Shown here: piece after piece, positions 1 through 10,590 of the stretch
Position numbering within the stretch: the stretch's first letter is position 1
Layout: each line of letters opens with the position of its first letter
Source: Symsagittifera roscoffensis
Lineage: Eukaryota > Xenacoelomorpha > Acoela > Convolutidae
Reading direction: 5' to 3'
Length of the DNA stretch: 64,000 nt
NCBI RefSeq assembly: GCF_963678635.1
Contig: NC_087065.1
Span: 59,546,754 to 59,610,753, forward strand
Notes under the pieces: model-generated
What the model was told of the DNA's origin: nothing
What the model saw: only the letters and a program-made list of their open reading frames with translations
The model's database searches: none
Made by a program: the position numbers and the translations under genes

Positions 1-672
1 ATCTGGAGTGGTCCCAATTCAGAGGGATCCTGATTTTTTCCAATCCGGAGCGCTCCGATTTCTGAGGGGTCTTGTTTTGTGCCAATCCAGAGGGCTCCCA
101 ATTCCGTGGGGTCCTGTTTTTGGCTAATCCGGAGGGGTTCTGTTTTTTCCTAACTCGGAGGGGTCCTATTTTGCCAATCCGGTAAGGCCAATTTCGGAGG
201 GGTCTTGTTTTGTGCCAATCCGGAGGGTTCCTCTTTTTTATTAATCCGGAGGGGTTTCAATTTGGAGGCGTTTTGTTTTTCTCAATTCAGAGGGATCCTG
301 ATTTTTTCCAATCCGGAGCGGTCCCAATTCGGAGGAGTCCTGTTTTTTGCCAACCCGGAGGGTCCGATTTCTGAGGGGTCTTGTTTTGTGCCAATCCAGA
401 GGGCTCCCAATTCCGTGGGGTCCTGTTTTTGGCTAATCCGGAGGGGCTCTGTTTTTTCCTAACTCGGAGGGGTCCCATTTTGCCAATCCGGTAAGGCCGA
501 TTTCGGAGGGGTCTTGTTTTGTGCCAATCCGGAGGGCTCCCAATTCGGAGGGGTCCTCTTTTTTATTAATCCGGACGGGTTTCAATTTGGAGGCGTTCTG
601 TTTTTCCCAATTCGGAGGGGTCCTGTTTTGCCAATTCGGAAAGGTTCCTAAGCGCCAATTCGGAGGCGTTCA
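1..672. repeat. Minisatellite with ~308-bp higher-order unit
   Basis: The block is built from 35-40 bp variants of a theme like CCAATCCGGAGGGGTCCTGT. These variants are arranged in a larger unit: the segment starting near 14-21 returns near 286, and the segment near 76 returns near 386, giving a higher-order period of about 270-310 bp with indels. Open frames across it (for example 205-462) read as repetitive peptide on both strands, as expected from a tandem repeat without coding function. The array stops about 55 bp before the target-site duplication and does not resume on the other side of the insertion. Confidence 0.85.
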
Positions 673-725
673 AAAAAATTTTCTGAAAAAACATAAGCAA
701 AAACAAGACAATTAGTGAATAGTGT

Positions 726-731
726 TGAGAT
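726..731. repeat. Left target-site duplication TGAGAT
   Basis: The six bases immediately outside the left terminus are TGAGAT and are repeated exactly at 44109-44114. A 6-bp duplication is the size made by Polinton/Maverick integration. Confidence 0.85.
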
Positions 732-1372
732 AGTAGTAGAAGAGTGAGGGAGGGTGAGGGGGAGGAAGCTGACCCCCATGTATTAAGATAGGGAATAGAA
801 CATCCAGTCAGCCAGCTATATATTAGGATTGGGTATAGGGTCTACAATGTATTAAGATAGGGAAGACCAATGGTAAGATTTTATGGTTTGTGTGACTTAA
901 GATAATGGTAAGTAAAACGAGGATTTTGGGTGGAAATGTCTAGTTTTTTCGCAAAAAGTTCGGCGCGCGTTATCGAATTGGAAAAAATTAATTGTTAATG
1001 ACGTGTAGATTGTGGAATTACGGTCTTTTAATTAGTTTTTTGGTGCATGTTAAGTCAATGGTAAGAGCTTAAGTCAATGGTCAAAAATTTAAAAACACGA
1101 TAGAGTTTGTTATAATTCGACCTATTAACTAATTTATTATATATTCCTATTTTTCGAAACATCTACCTGAAATTATGATGAAACCTACAGAAACTTCGAA
1201 TAATTTCAATTTTTTAGAGAGAAAACTTAAATTACAAAGAAAGTTTATAAATCATTGCATCGTATTTGAAGTTTACCGCAACGTCACAATAAAACACCTA
1301 CAAAACACTGCTTCATACAAAAATTTAATACATTGCATCACTTTTTTTAAACTTATTACATTGCATCAGTTC
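732..1372. repeat. Left terminal inverted repeat, non-coding part
   Basis: This reverse-complements 43435-44108 with small indels, including a G/C homopolymer difference near 760/44080. It contains a GC-rich island GGCGCGCGTTATC at about 961 and two good copies (778-797, 846-864) and one degenerate copy (821-837) of a motif ATGTATTAAGATAGGGAA. The inverted identity continues into the PolB coding sequence, so this is only the outer part of a much longer repeat. Confidence 0.85.
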
Positions 1373-4300
1373 TTATGCGTTCAATGGTTTTGTATGAATT
1401 CCATCATCTTGAACTTGTCTTTTTGGATAAAAATAACTAAGTTTTTTCTTTGTCTGTTCATATGTGGCCACCGTTTGATTTATAGTTCTGAATCCTCTAT
1501 TTGTAGATGTTCAGTTGATTGCTTCATCGAGCACTCTCCTGTACTTTGACGAGGGCCCATCTCCAGAATCCTCGAGAACTCGCTTGTTTAATCCTTTACT
1601 GCTAAATTTGAACTTATCTGACTTGTTGTCAAAGCAGCAATATGTCTTGCTACACAAACATAGCATTTCTGTACATCTAAATTCTTCTTTAAAAAGTCCC
1701 GGCTCCCGCTTATCATACTTTTCATGCGTACTGCAACACGTTCCAGGGAAGAAATTAGATTTTGCATCCGCCTTGAAAGAGTCTCTGCAGTCATTTTCCC
1801 TCATTTTTTCCCAAGCTCTTATCTGGTTGGATACAGTCGAATAAGTTTTCTTCAGCAAGAGCTAAATAAAGCGAGTCTGTGTCCATCTCTAACTCTTCAA
1901 AATTATTTACATCACAGAATTTGTCGAAGAAGTTATAGTAGAGCTGAAACATTGCTGCAGTACGAAAAATCCAACAATGATGGGTTCTCTGTGTTCAATG
2001 GTGGAGTTCAACAATTCGACCTCATATAAGTCTTTCTCAACGGTGTTCAGTCTTTTAAACACTGTTTCATTGATCGCCTTATGAGTTTTTTTCATCGTTC
2101 AGATAATTTGTGACTGTATGTCTCGATCTATCCATGATCTGATATCCATACGAGGAACTACCCAAAAGTTTCATTGTTTCTGCTACAACCCCTGATAGAG
2201 GGTTCTCATCTCCTTCTCTTCTCGCATCAACCACTGATTGAACGAAATTATTGAAACATTTCCGTGGAGTATACTGAACAAAACGGTAAATTTTGGTGCA
2301 CTGCAAGCCAAGTTCCAAATAAAAGTTGAACAGAGGAGTTATAACTGTTCCATTTTCCAGCTTGAAACTAGATATCAGCATTCTTTGAGGATGTTTAAGC
2401 ACTTCGTTTTCAATTGCATTATTCACATGTATTCTCCGTTATCTTCTCTTCCAACCTCAGTATTTTTGAAAATTGGAGGAAAATATGCAAACTTTAATTT
2501 CAGTTCATCTGGAACAACTAAGTCGCACTGAACGTAGCCAAAAAGAGATCTATCTTTTGTTTTCGCAAGAAGGGAGTCTGTAGAAAGAGGTTTCTTGTAA
2601 GGAAAATGGGTTCTGACGTGATTTTTGATCTTGTCATTGATTTTGAAATTTTTCCACCAGTCACACTCCCACATTTCTTCAACTTTGTATCCTTTCACTT
2701 TATGTATTCCCGTCTCATATCATCCATCTCTCTCTTCTTGTTTCCTCGCTCAATATCCTGATCTGATAAGAAGGGACGAGCTTCTTGACAGGAACAGAAG
2801 TGGTAGTAACATCCCATTGCTTCAAATACTGTCTTACAGTGATCACCATAACCGTCCAAACTAAAACAGTCGATTTGTTTTCTGTTTTCCAGATGTGAAA
2901 AAACTCTCGATTTTACTTTCTGGTTTTGTTTCCTGCTAAAAAGACATGACCATTTTTTCAAAGTTGTGAGTTCGATTATGTCTAGCCTTGAAATTCTGCA
3001 TATCAGTGTCAAACTCCCATCTCGTGTGCAGTCCTGTTGGCATCTCTTGACACATTGAGAAGGGGTAGAGCTAACTTGCATCAATTCCAACGATTGATTT
3101 ACATATATTTGATGAATTTCTGATAATTGACTTATCAACTACAGCTTTTTGAGTGAACACAATGGAAGGTCCACTAGTCCTATCTTCTCGAATTTTTTCA
3201 CACAAATCTTTATCACTTTCGCAAAATGGATAAAATTTGTAATTTGTAGATTTGTGTAGAGATATGTTTGCTAGATTTGGAAGAGTACATCCAAGTTTCA
3301 ACATATCAATTCCCTTGTTATGATAAAACTGAATCATATTTTGCATTGCCTCCAGGGTTGGAACTACATTCTTGTTGTTGTACCACTGCAAAAAGTCTTT
3401 GAACACTGCCATTCCGTTTTTCTTCCAAGTCTCTTGCAAGTAATTGTAATTATCCAATCCAGAGGGAGGAACAGCCTTAGTTTGAAGCTTTTTCAGTGCT
3501 TGTTGTTCGTCAAGCCTACTTTTTTCCCAATTTTTCACAAACGATGAAGTCTTTGTCAAGAGGATTGTTGTTTCTAAGTTTACTGAAAAACGCTTCATAC
3601 GGTGGTAGTTCGGGAAAATCAAGTTTGTCTGGGTTATCAAGACACTCATAGGGAAAAACTCCTTTCGTTTCGCTAGCTTTGTAAGCTTTGAGAAAAGAGT
3701 CCAGAGTAGTTGCCCCACTCAGAAACATCATTATGTCGAGAAATTCTACATCTCCAAACTTGAAAGGTATAAACACATTTGCTTTTTTGATGACGGATGT
3801 TTCTTGTTCTTTATTACGAATCAAATAGGGGATTGCGTGGGACTTGATAAAATTCAAATCATATCTATCACTATTAAATCCAAAAACAGGTAAAGTATTT
3901 ACATATCTCTCCAGATCTTGTTTCAAATCGATGAGTTGGTTTTTCTGAATTTGCAAGAATTGCGTTGTAATATCTGTTTCTTCCGAATCTTCAATGCATT
4001 CGTCTTTGTACTCAAATTTGTTGCTTGAATAATTTTTACCACGTTCGTAGAGCTGATCAAAGATTTTTTTCATTCTTTAATTGACAGCTACTTCAATATC
4101 TTGAAATTTTGTTCTCATCTCCAGCTTACTTTTCTCAGCCAGCAGCTCGAGTTTGCTTTCAAAGTCAATAATCAAGTTCTGTGGATCATTGTTGTACAAA
4201 AAGATGGTTTCATTGATCAGATTTGATGATATTGAGACTGAAATTAGAACAAGTTTTCCAATCCAGAGCGTAGTTTGTGTTTCTTTTAGTTCCTATGTAG

Positions 4301-5688
4301 GAACACAAATCGACTCGAAATCGAAAATTACTAGGTTATTGAAAATTTGTTATCTTCAGAAACTGGAAGGTTGAATCCTTCTAGTTTTTCAAACAAGGTT
4401 TCTCGAAGCTCATAAACGTTCTTTGGGTAAATATGTCGAATTCGATCTCTACAAGTCATAAGATGTTTGTTGAAGTTGTCTGATCTGTTGAAGAAAGTGT
4501 CACATTTGGACTTCGAAAACACTTGAAGAAACTATCTATATCATTTGTATGAATCATATGATTGTTGAATCTCAGTAGTTTAACTGTTTTATCATATCTT
4601 TCAATACTTCGTCGAGCTAGTTCTCCTACAAATTCTCCTTCTTGTATACCGAAATCGTATATGAAGATATTTCTTTGCACAATTTCCTCGACAACAGGTA
4701 AGTTTTCTACTGAAACTCCACGAAAATTTTTAGGAACATAACCAGACTTTGTTATGAGTTCTCTAAAGTATGAAGAAGTGTGAGAGTCGAGATCATTGTG
4801 TCCGCTTAAGTTCATTGCCAATGCGCGGAAAAGACACAAATGATCTTTGTAAGGTTAATTGTCTTTATTAGTTAAAAGACAGTTCACTTGCGTATGTCGT
4901 AGTAAGAGTTCGGGTAAGACAGAGTCCTGACATCCCATTGGAATGATTTGGAGTAAAGCAGCAAAAATTGTCTCGTTTGTGGTCAACTTGAATCTCCATA
5001 TTGTGTTCTGAAGTTCTTGGGTACATTTCTCAACAATATCAAATTTTTCCACTTTTTCTTGAATTGTTTTAGTCTGCTTTAGTACAGAGCAGATGGGATT
5101 TTTCAAATAACCGTAGAAACATCGATATTCACCAGTCTTAATATTTCGAAGAACGATCCCCAGAGCAATGTTGATTTTAGCGGCAGAATCGAGCTTGTTG
5201 AAGACTTCTTCAAGTTTCTCGTTGATTATTTTTGTGTCTAACTTGGACATTTTGAAGTTAAATACCTTATTTCTCCCATTTTCCATCTCCGTATCCACCA
5301 GAAAATGTTGACAAGCACTAAGTTCTTTCTTCAGGTTTTCACTATCTTCCCCTTCTTCATCCACAATCTTGTTCAAGTCCGCTACAGTATCACTGGGTTT
5401 CCGTTGTTTTGCAGATTGCTCCTTTCTCCGATGTTGTTGGAGAGAGTAGTAACTTGGGAACTCTTGTTCACAAGAAGAACAAATTGTTGACTGCTTCGAA
5501 CTTGATGGTGCATGCTGCTTGACCATATGATAGTTTTTTTCTTGTTGATTGTAACTGGCATACTTACAGTCAGGACAAGAAACAACTCCTTTAGCACATC
5601 TCTTTCGATGTCTCGCAGCATCAGATCTCCTGTATTCCCGACCACAGTCCTCACATTTGACTTTCTCGTTTCGGTTAAGGGCAGGCAT
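1373..5688 (-). pseudogene. polB: Zinc-finger/family B DNA polymerase, full-length, broken
   Basis: This would be a DNA polymerase with 3'-5' exonuclease replicating the element. It reads from ATG 5688 to a stop at 1373 through several frames (about 1,430 codons). In order: C2H2-like Cys/His clusters in the first ~95 residues (CEDCGREYRRSDAARHRKRC, CPDCKYASYNQQEKNYH, CSSCEQEFPSYYSLQQH); a CLFRALAMNL stretch at ~4830; Exo I IFDFES (~4315-4330); Exo II FGFNSDRYDLN (~3865); Exo III with KGVFPYE (~3650); palm motif A DASxLYP (~3070) with a stop inside it; motif B LLGSSSYGYQ (2149-2175); motif C MDTDSLYLAL (1872-1890); then a Cys-rich tail (CSKTYCC). Stops include TAA at 4855 and several 1-2 base frameshifts, many at homopolymers. 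It matches DNA_pol_B_2 of Polinton-like elements. This is the only copy that keeps the N-terminal half. Confidence 0.88.
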
Positions 5689-6060
5689 TATCTAAAAAAG
5701 TTTGGGACTTAGGAAATGTTTCAAAATTAAAAACTTAAAGTACCAATTGAATAAAGAACTTACTTTTTTGGTTTTGTGTAACGAAATGTAAAATTTAAAG
5801 TAAAATTCAATTAACTGTTTCTTATTGGCAAACAAAATGAATGATTTAACGCAATTAAATAAGCGTATTTATACTATCAATGACGTCATCCCGTACGCAA
5901 TTTTCCTTTTACGGTAATGACGCTATTCTATAGATAAAGTGACGTCACCAACCACGTAATTTTCTTTTTATGGTAATGACGTCATCGCCTACATCAATTC
6001 TTCGAAATTTCTAGAATTTTCCAGAAAAGTTTTCAACCAATCAGAACTAAGCAGTTTCTA
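5689..6060 (-). promoter_or_regulatory. PolB promoter with three CRE sites and TATA box
   Basis: Reading leftward toward the PolB start at 5688, a TATA box TATAAATA lies at 5866-5873. Just upstream are three perfect TGACGTCA palindromes (5881-5888, 5940-5947, 5977-5984) and one degenerate site (5918-5925). Spacings are 37, 22 and 37 bp, that is, two tandem copies of a 59-bp unit carrying GTACGCAATTTTCC-like spacers. A CCAAT box (ATTGG on the minus strand) is at ~6036. TGACGTCA is the CREB/ATF site, so host bZIP control is inferred. The right arm has lost this region. Confidence 0.7.
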
Positions 6061-6834
6061 GACAACTTTGGATCAAAAATAGTCATTTTTAAAAAATATC
6101 AATTAAAAAATATTTGAACTTCCTCGAGTTACTCTACAAGAAAAAAAAATTCTGTGTGATTTTCTTATTGAGATTATTACTTTTTTCACAATTTTTGGAC
6201 GTTTATGTTGTCCAAAATAGAGTTCTCCGACTAAGTAATGGTCTCTTCAGGGAAACTTACTCAATCAAAGAGTTTACTTTTGATCCCATATTACCTATCA
6301 AAGCTATAAACTTGATGCTGAGTGACACCTGACTAGAAAAGAAATTTTATTTAGTTTAGAAAGTTTGAAGTTAATAAAAAAGTCGTACGATAATATTTCA
6401 AAGCTTCTTTTTATTCCCTACCCAACTCCCAAATTTGTCAAAACACCTCAGCAAAGTTCTTTATTCCTCCATTTCTTTGAAGATTTTCAAAATTCAAAAT
6501 CTTGCATGATCAGGTTTGGAATCTGATTTCCAGAGATTTGCTTTGAAAAATTCATCAACTTTGAGTTATCCTCTCAAATCTACATCAAAATAAAAGCACT
6601 CAACTATCTACTCAAAAATCAGCAATTTTTAATCAATTATAAACAAAAATTTCAAATAACTTGATGAGAATACTTGCAGAGATGCTGCTTATTTTAATTT
6701 TTCTTCTTTTGTTACTTATATCAGCAATAATTCTTATTTTTACAGCAAACAACTTTGGTCATTTGTTTTTGCGATTGCTTTTGTGTATGTTTATACTTAT
6801 TTGGAAAATTGAAGTCCTTGAAAGGTAAATTTTT
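6061..6834. other. Arm spacer, no gene seen
   Basis: AT-rich sequence without a supportable gene. From about 6283 to 6700 it is the inverted counterpart of 23341-23710 and 33010-33380 in the right arm. At those positions the right arm passes straight into the middle of PolB, which marks a deletion of roughly 2.7 kb relative to the left arm. Confidence 0.6.
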
Positions 6835-7256
6835 GGCTGATCAGGTGCAACAGCTAAAACAAAAACGAACATTTTTGTGATTGGAAACGACAATGTGTAA
6901 AATGGAGCTTTGTTTCCGATTGGACACGACTTTCCTATAAGAATTCCATAAAAGGAAATTGAAATCTGATTGGATACGACTACAATCCAAATCAAGAAAA
7001 TCATCTATGATTGATTAAGCCCACACATTCGAATTGAAGGTACCCCTCTCTGTTAACTAAAAATCATTTTATTTTCAACTTAACTTCCGTCAACTACCTC
7101 CTCTCTCAGCTCTAAATATTTTAATATCAACTTAACCACCGTCACTTACTTCTCTCGCAACTAAAAATTTTTTTTTTTCTCTGAATTTTTTACTTATTCA
7201 ACTTCCCTCGCAAGTTATTGCTCAAATTGATCTTCTCAGTGCAAAACAACAACCTT
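6835..7256 (+). promoter_or_regulatory. CCAAT-box array upstream of acidic-protein gene, left arm
   Basis: ATTGG (inverted CCAAT) occurs at 6880, 6919 and 6969, each in a conserved GATTGGAxACGAC context, with a degenerate member at ~6840. Spacing is 40, 39 and 50 bp. The downstream leader is pyrimidine-rich and leads to ATG at 7257. The same block occurs four times, inverted, in the right arm. Frames crossing it (such as 6759-7004 on the minus strand) are by-products of the repeat and not genes. Confidence 0.6.
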
Positions 7257-7712
7257 ATGTTCTCGGTAGAAATTTCGGCTGATTTAGTACAACTCCAAGT
7301 GCGAGAATAAATTTGGGGGGTTTTTATGGCACGGATGGACATCCCAACCCAAGTCTGGCCTATGGTGGAAGTGATGCGCAGGGATTTAAATGAACATCAT
7401 AAAACGCAAGTACCCATGACAGAGAACTAACTTGGAGAAACGCAAATGTTGGAAGTGGGAATGAACTACCCCAAAAATCCTGACTCTAGATATGTGGCTC
7501 AACCATTCGACAATTTCCTGCTTCCTTCGTAAGAGGGATCTGTGGACAACCCAATTATCATCGAAGAGGATGAGTGGTTCTCTTAGCCAAGAACTCTAGT
7601 CGGCGAACGACCAAGACAACCACCAGTGATGGAGGCAAGAACAGCTGTGCGCTCCATTGGTAACTTGCTAAATTTTGAGAACTCAGCTGCTCGACAGCTC
7701 TTTGATTTGTAA
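7257..7712 (+). pseudogene. Acidic ~155-aa element protein, left copy 1
   Basis: The frame from ATG 7257 (MFSVEISADLV) to the stop at 7712 (AARQLFDL) holds one register throughout but has four internal stops (after the QVRE stretch, after MTEN, after LLPS, and in place of a residue in the EDEW region). The conserved body is MVEVMRRDLN, then RYVAQPFDNFL, an acidic run IIIEEDE, a proline-rich PPRQPPVMEARxA, and a C-terminal RSIxNLxNFENSAARQLFDL. The long conserved C-terminal tail and the acidic/proline-rich middle suggest a regulatory or scaffold protein, but I do not recognise the family. Because the register is continuous here, this copy shows that the right-arm copies lost a base near codon 11. 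Confidence 0.6.
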
Positions 7713-8663
7713 AAAATTTCGTTGCTGTCTAGTGTTTTGTAATTTAATTTCTTTGCATCTAGTAATTTTTTTCAATGAGACAGTAAAAAAGAGAAATAAG
7801 AGGTCATAGAAAAATTTGTTAAAATTTGCAAAGGTTAAGATTTTTAAAAAACTGTTGAAATTTGTTAAAATCCAAACTAATTACGCAATTGGTAAATAAT
7901 TTTACAAATTTTTGTTGTAAAGATGGCAAAAAAATTAAACCAATTTCAACACCTTGTAAAAATTTTCACATCATTTTTTTCACACATGACAAAAAAATTA
8001 TCACAATTTTTGCAAACATGTTACAAACTTTACATTAACTTTCACACCATGCAAAAATTTTTACAATATTTCGGGCTCACTAGTTAAAAAAATCAAAGAA
8101 ACGCGAATTAAGAAAAGATTCATTAATTATTTTCGCATTTAGAAAAAAATTGTAATAAGGTTTTCTTGTACTGTTGAAGATTAAAATTTATGAACTTTTT
8201 TTTGTTCCGATTTTGACAATTAAAAAATTCATTTTTTGCATGTGTGTTGATCAAAAACATCAAAAAAACAATATATTTAGATAGGGAATAGTACTCAAAA
8301 TCATCAGTAAGTATTTAACAAGTTTCTTACAATAAATTTCTGCGTTTTTCGCAAATGCATCAAAATATGAGTTAGTTTTTTCCATTTGATTTCTGAAAAA
8401 ACATGCATCTAACACAAAAATTTTATGACAATTTTTGCACACTTGTTAAAAAACCAAAACAATTTTTGCATCTTTTAATAAAGTTTAATTAAATTTTTGC
8501 AAACTTGTTAAAAAAATCAAATCAAAACTTGCATCTGTCAAAAAAAGGTTGATTTTTGCACACGTAATAAAAACAAAAAATTTATTTGTTGAAAAAATTT
8601 TGATTGCAATCTAAATCAATTTTGACAAGACTTCAATAAACAAATATTCAATTATTAATAGAA
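7713..8663. other. AT-rich spacer with terminal-like motif
   Basis: No gene seen. The spacer is rich in runs such as TTTTTGCA and TGCAAAAATTT that recur every few tens of bases. A copy of the terminal motif (ATATTTAGATAGGGAATAG) lies at ~8271-8290. The same spacer type flanks every gene cassette in the element. Confidence 0.6.
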
Positions 8664-8885
8664 ATGTGGCTCAACCATTCGACGATTTCCTCTGTCCTTT
8701 AGGAAGAGGGATCTGTATACAACCCAATTACCATCAAAGAGGATGAGGGGTTCTCTGAACCAAGAATTCCAGTCAGTGAACCACCAAGACAGCCACCAGT
8801 GATGGAGGCAAGATCAGCTTTGCGCTCTATTGAATACATGCAAATTTTTGAGAAATCAGCTGCTCGACAGCTCTTTGATTTGTAA
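8664..8885 (+). pseudogene. Acidic element protein, C-terminal fragment, left copy 2
   Basis: Only the C-terminal half survives. It starts at the VAQPFDDF-like segment, continues through the acidic EDEGFSEP and PPRQPPVMEARSALRSI blocks, and ends with the ARQLFDL tail before TAA at 8883-8885. A frameshift lies near 8700. It resembles the right-arm copies at 14579 and 21085 more than its neighbour at 7257, so the two left copies represent two sub-lineages that are also paired in the right arm (21085 and 22290). Confidence 0.6.
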
Positions 8886-9795
8886 AAAAATTAGTTGTTG
8901 TCTTGTGTTTTGTAATTCAATTTCTGTGCATCTAGTAATTTTGTTTTAAAGAGATAGGAACAAAAAGATGAGGTCATAAAAAAGTTTGTTAAAGAATTGT
9001 AAAGGTTAAGTTTTTTAAAAATTTGTTGGGAAACTTTGTGAAAATCCAATTAATTATGCAATTGGTAAAATTTTCTACAAAGTTTTGTTGTAATTATGGC
9101 AAAAAATAAACCGTTTTTAGCATCTTGTTCAAAATTTCACACATGTTAAAAACTTTGCATTATTTTTTGCACCATGCAAAAAATTTTATAATACTTCTGG
9201 CACATTTGTTAAAAAAAAACTCAAAGAAAATCTCGTAAATTAAAAAAATTTACCTAAGTATTTTTACCTTTTAAAAAAAATTTAACAAAATTTTCGTGCA
9301 CTGGTGAAAACTAAAGTTTATGATTTCCTTTGTTCTGATTTTGATCATTTAAAATTCTTTTTTTTGCATAAATGTTGATCAAAAACATCAGAAAAACAAT
9401 GTATTAAGATAAGGAATATTACTCAAAGTCATCAATGATGAAAATATTTCAGCAAGTATTTAACGAGTTTTTTACAACAAATTTTTGCGTTTTTCGCATA
9501 TGCATAAGGAAAAAGAAGTTAGAATTTTGCATTTCTTTCCAAAAAAACCACAAAAAAAATTGCATCTAACACAAAATCTTTATGAAAAATTTTGCACACT
9601 TTTTAATACAACCAAAACAATTTTTGAAAATTGTTTAAAAAGTGTAAATAAATTTTTGCAAACTTGTTGAAAAAATCAAATCAAAATTTGCATCAAATAA
9701 TTTTTGCACAAGTGTTGAAAATTACATATTCATTCATTGAAAAAACTCATGACTTTGAATAAAACAATTTTGACAAGATTTTAATAAACAAATAT
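8886..9795. other. AT-rich spacer with terminal-like motif
   Basis: No gene seen. It is the inverted counterpart of 11955-12895, which places the core of the inverted structure between them. The motif AATGTATTAAGATAAGGAAT is at 9398-9417, followed by the conserved ACTCAAAGTCATCAATGATG. Confidence 0.6.
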
Positions 9796-10353
9796 TCAAT
9801 TATTAAAAGAAAAACTGACACGCTCACTATTTACAGTACCATAATTATCAATGAAACAATCAACAATTTTCAACAAATCAGTCTCAAACTTTGAGTTTTG
9901 AACTTTTCGAATCCTTTCCAAAAAAGCTGATCCAAGAGTTTGAAGAGACGCAAGCTTCTGAGCAGAACTGAGATGATGTCCTTTGAATTTTTTCCGCAGC
10001 AGGCGTTTTTTTGCAACACTGGGTATTTTTTCCCGTATTCTACAATTCAAGTTGTGTTCGACTGCACGAGTCAATTGATTGAAAACATTGGAAAAAAATC
10101 TGCATTTGTACAGAGTATATACACAGTCAACTATCTGGTAAGTGAAATGATTTTAATCTTTGCAACATTTGATCGAGCGATGATGCAATTAATACTAAGT
10201 TAAATTTTCAATTTACCATGAATGGTTGGATACACAGTAGTCTTGAGTAACAATGAACATTTCATAAAAGTTTTCTGAGACAGAGATACAAAAAGATTTT
10301 GCATTGTAATCCGAATAAAAAGTGGGATATGCTTGACACATAGCAGATGCCAT
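9796..10353 (-). pseudogene. Unknown core gene A (copy 1), candidate -1 frameshift
   Basis: ATG at 10353 (MASAMCQAYP) lies 45 bp downstream of a minus-strand TATATAAG (10398-10405). Frame 0 runs 52 codons to TAG at 10195-10197. Just before that stop lies A AAT TTA (10207-10201), a classic -1 slippery heptamer. The -1 frame then opens into a Lys/Arg-rich second half (REKIPSVAKKRLL, KKFKGHHLSSAQK) ending TVNSERVSFSF at 9796. The full product would be about 195 residues. This copy has a TAA in place of a Lys codon before the slip site, a 5-nt deletion near 10150 and a 21-nt in-frame deletion. No family is recognised; the basic half could bind DNA. A simple ancestral frameshift is the alternative. 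Confidence 0.55.
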
Positions 10354-10590
10354 CACCGATTGCTTGTTGAAAATGATTTTTATCTACATTGAATTGCTTA
10401 TATAGTAGTTCCATCACCTACGCAATATCCATATTCGGCTCATCACCTACTCTATATTCCATTTAAGGTAATATTACCTTATTTGGAATGTACAGTGAGT
10501 CATCGACATTTCCTAAATTCTAAACATTTACAAATATCATTATTTTGAAATATCTACACTGATCAGTTGACTCTGATTCTCAAATCAAAA
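10354..10590. promoter_or_regulatory. Divergent core promoter with 34-bp palindrome, copy 1
   Basis: It lies between gene A (minus) and gene B (plus). It contains TATATAAG on the minus strand (10398-10405), two ATCACCTAC repeats, a 34-bp near-perfect palindrome at 10456-10489 (15 of 17 pairs; central AAGGTAATATTACCTT) and an AP-1-like TGAGTCA at 10496-10502. It recurs at 15804, 18549, 25526 and 28270. Confidence 0.6.

Noticed and set aside
205-715. Open frames of 60-85 codons on both strands in the minisatellite
   Set aside because: Both strands are open at once and the peptide simply repeats the DNA period; no start or codon bias.
4800-4860. CLFRALAMNL stretch as an OTU protease catalytic site
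   Set aside because: The Cys context is suggestive, but no downstream His motif could be located; left as part of the ZF-PolB protein.
1373-5688. PolB frame breaks as programmed frameshifts or introns
   Set aside because: Breaks are numerous, differ between copies and often fall in homopolymers; decay or sequencing error explains them better.
10463-10478. TAATATTAC in the core palindrome as a geminivirus/CRESS-type rolling-circle origin
   Set aside because: No Rep (HUH) gene is present and the nonamer sits at the palindrome centre, not in the loop of a GC-rich stem; the match is probably incidental.
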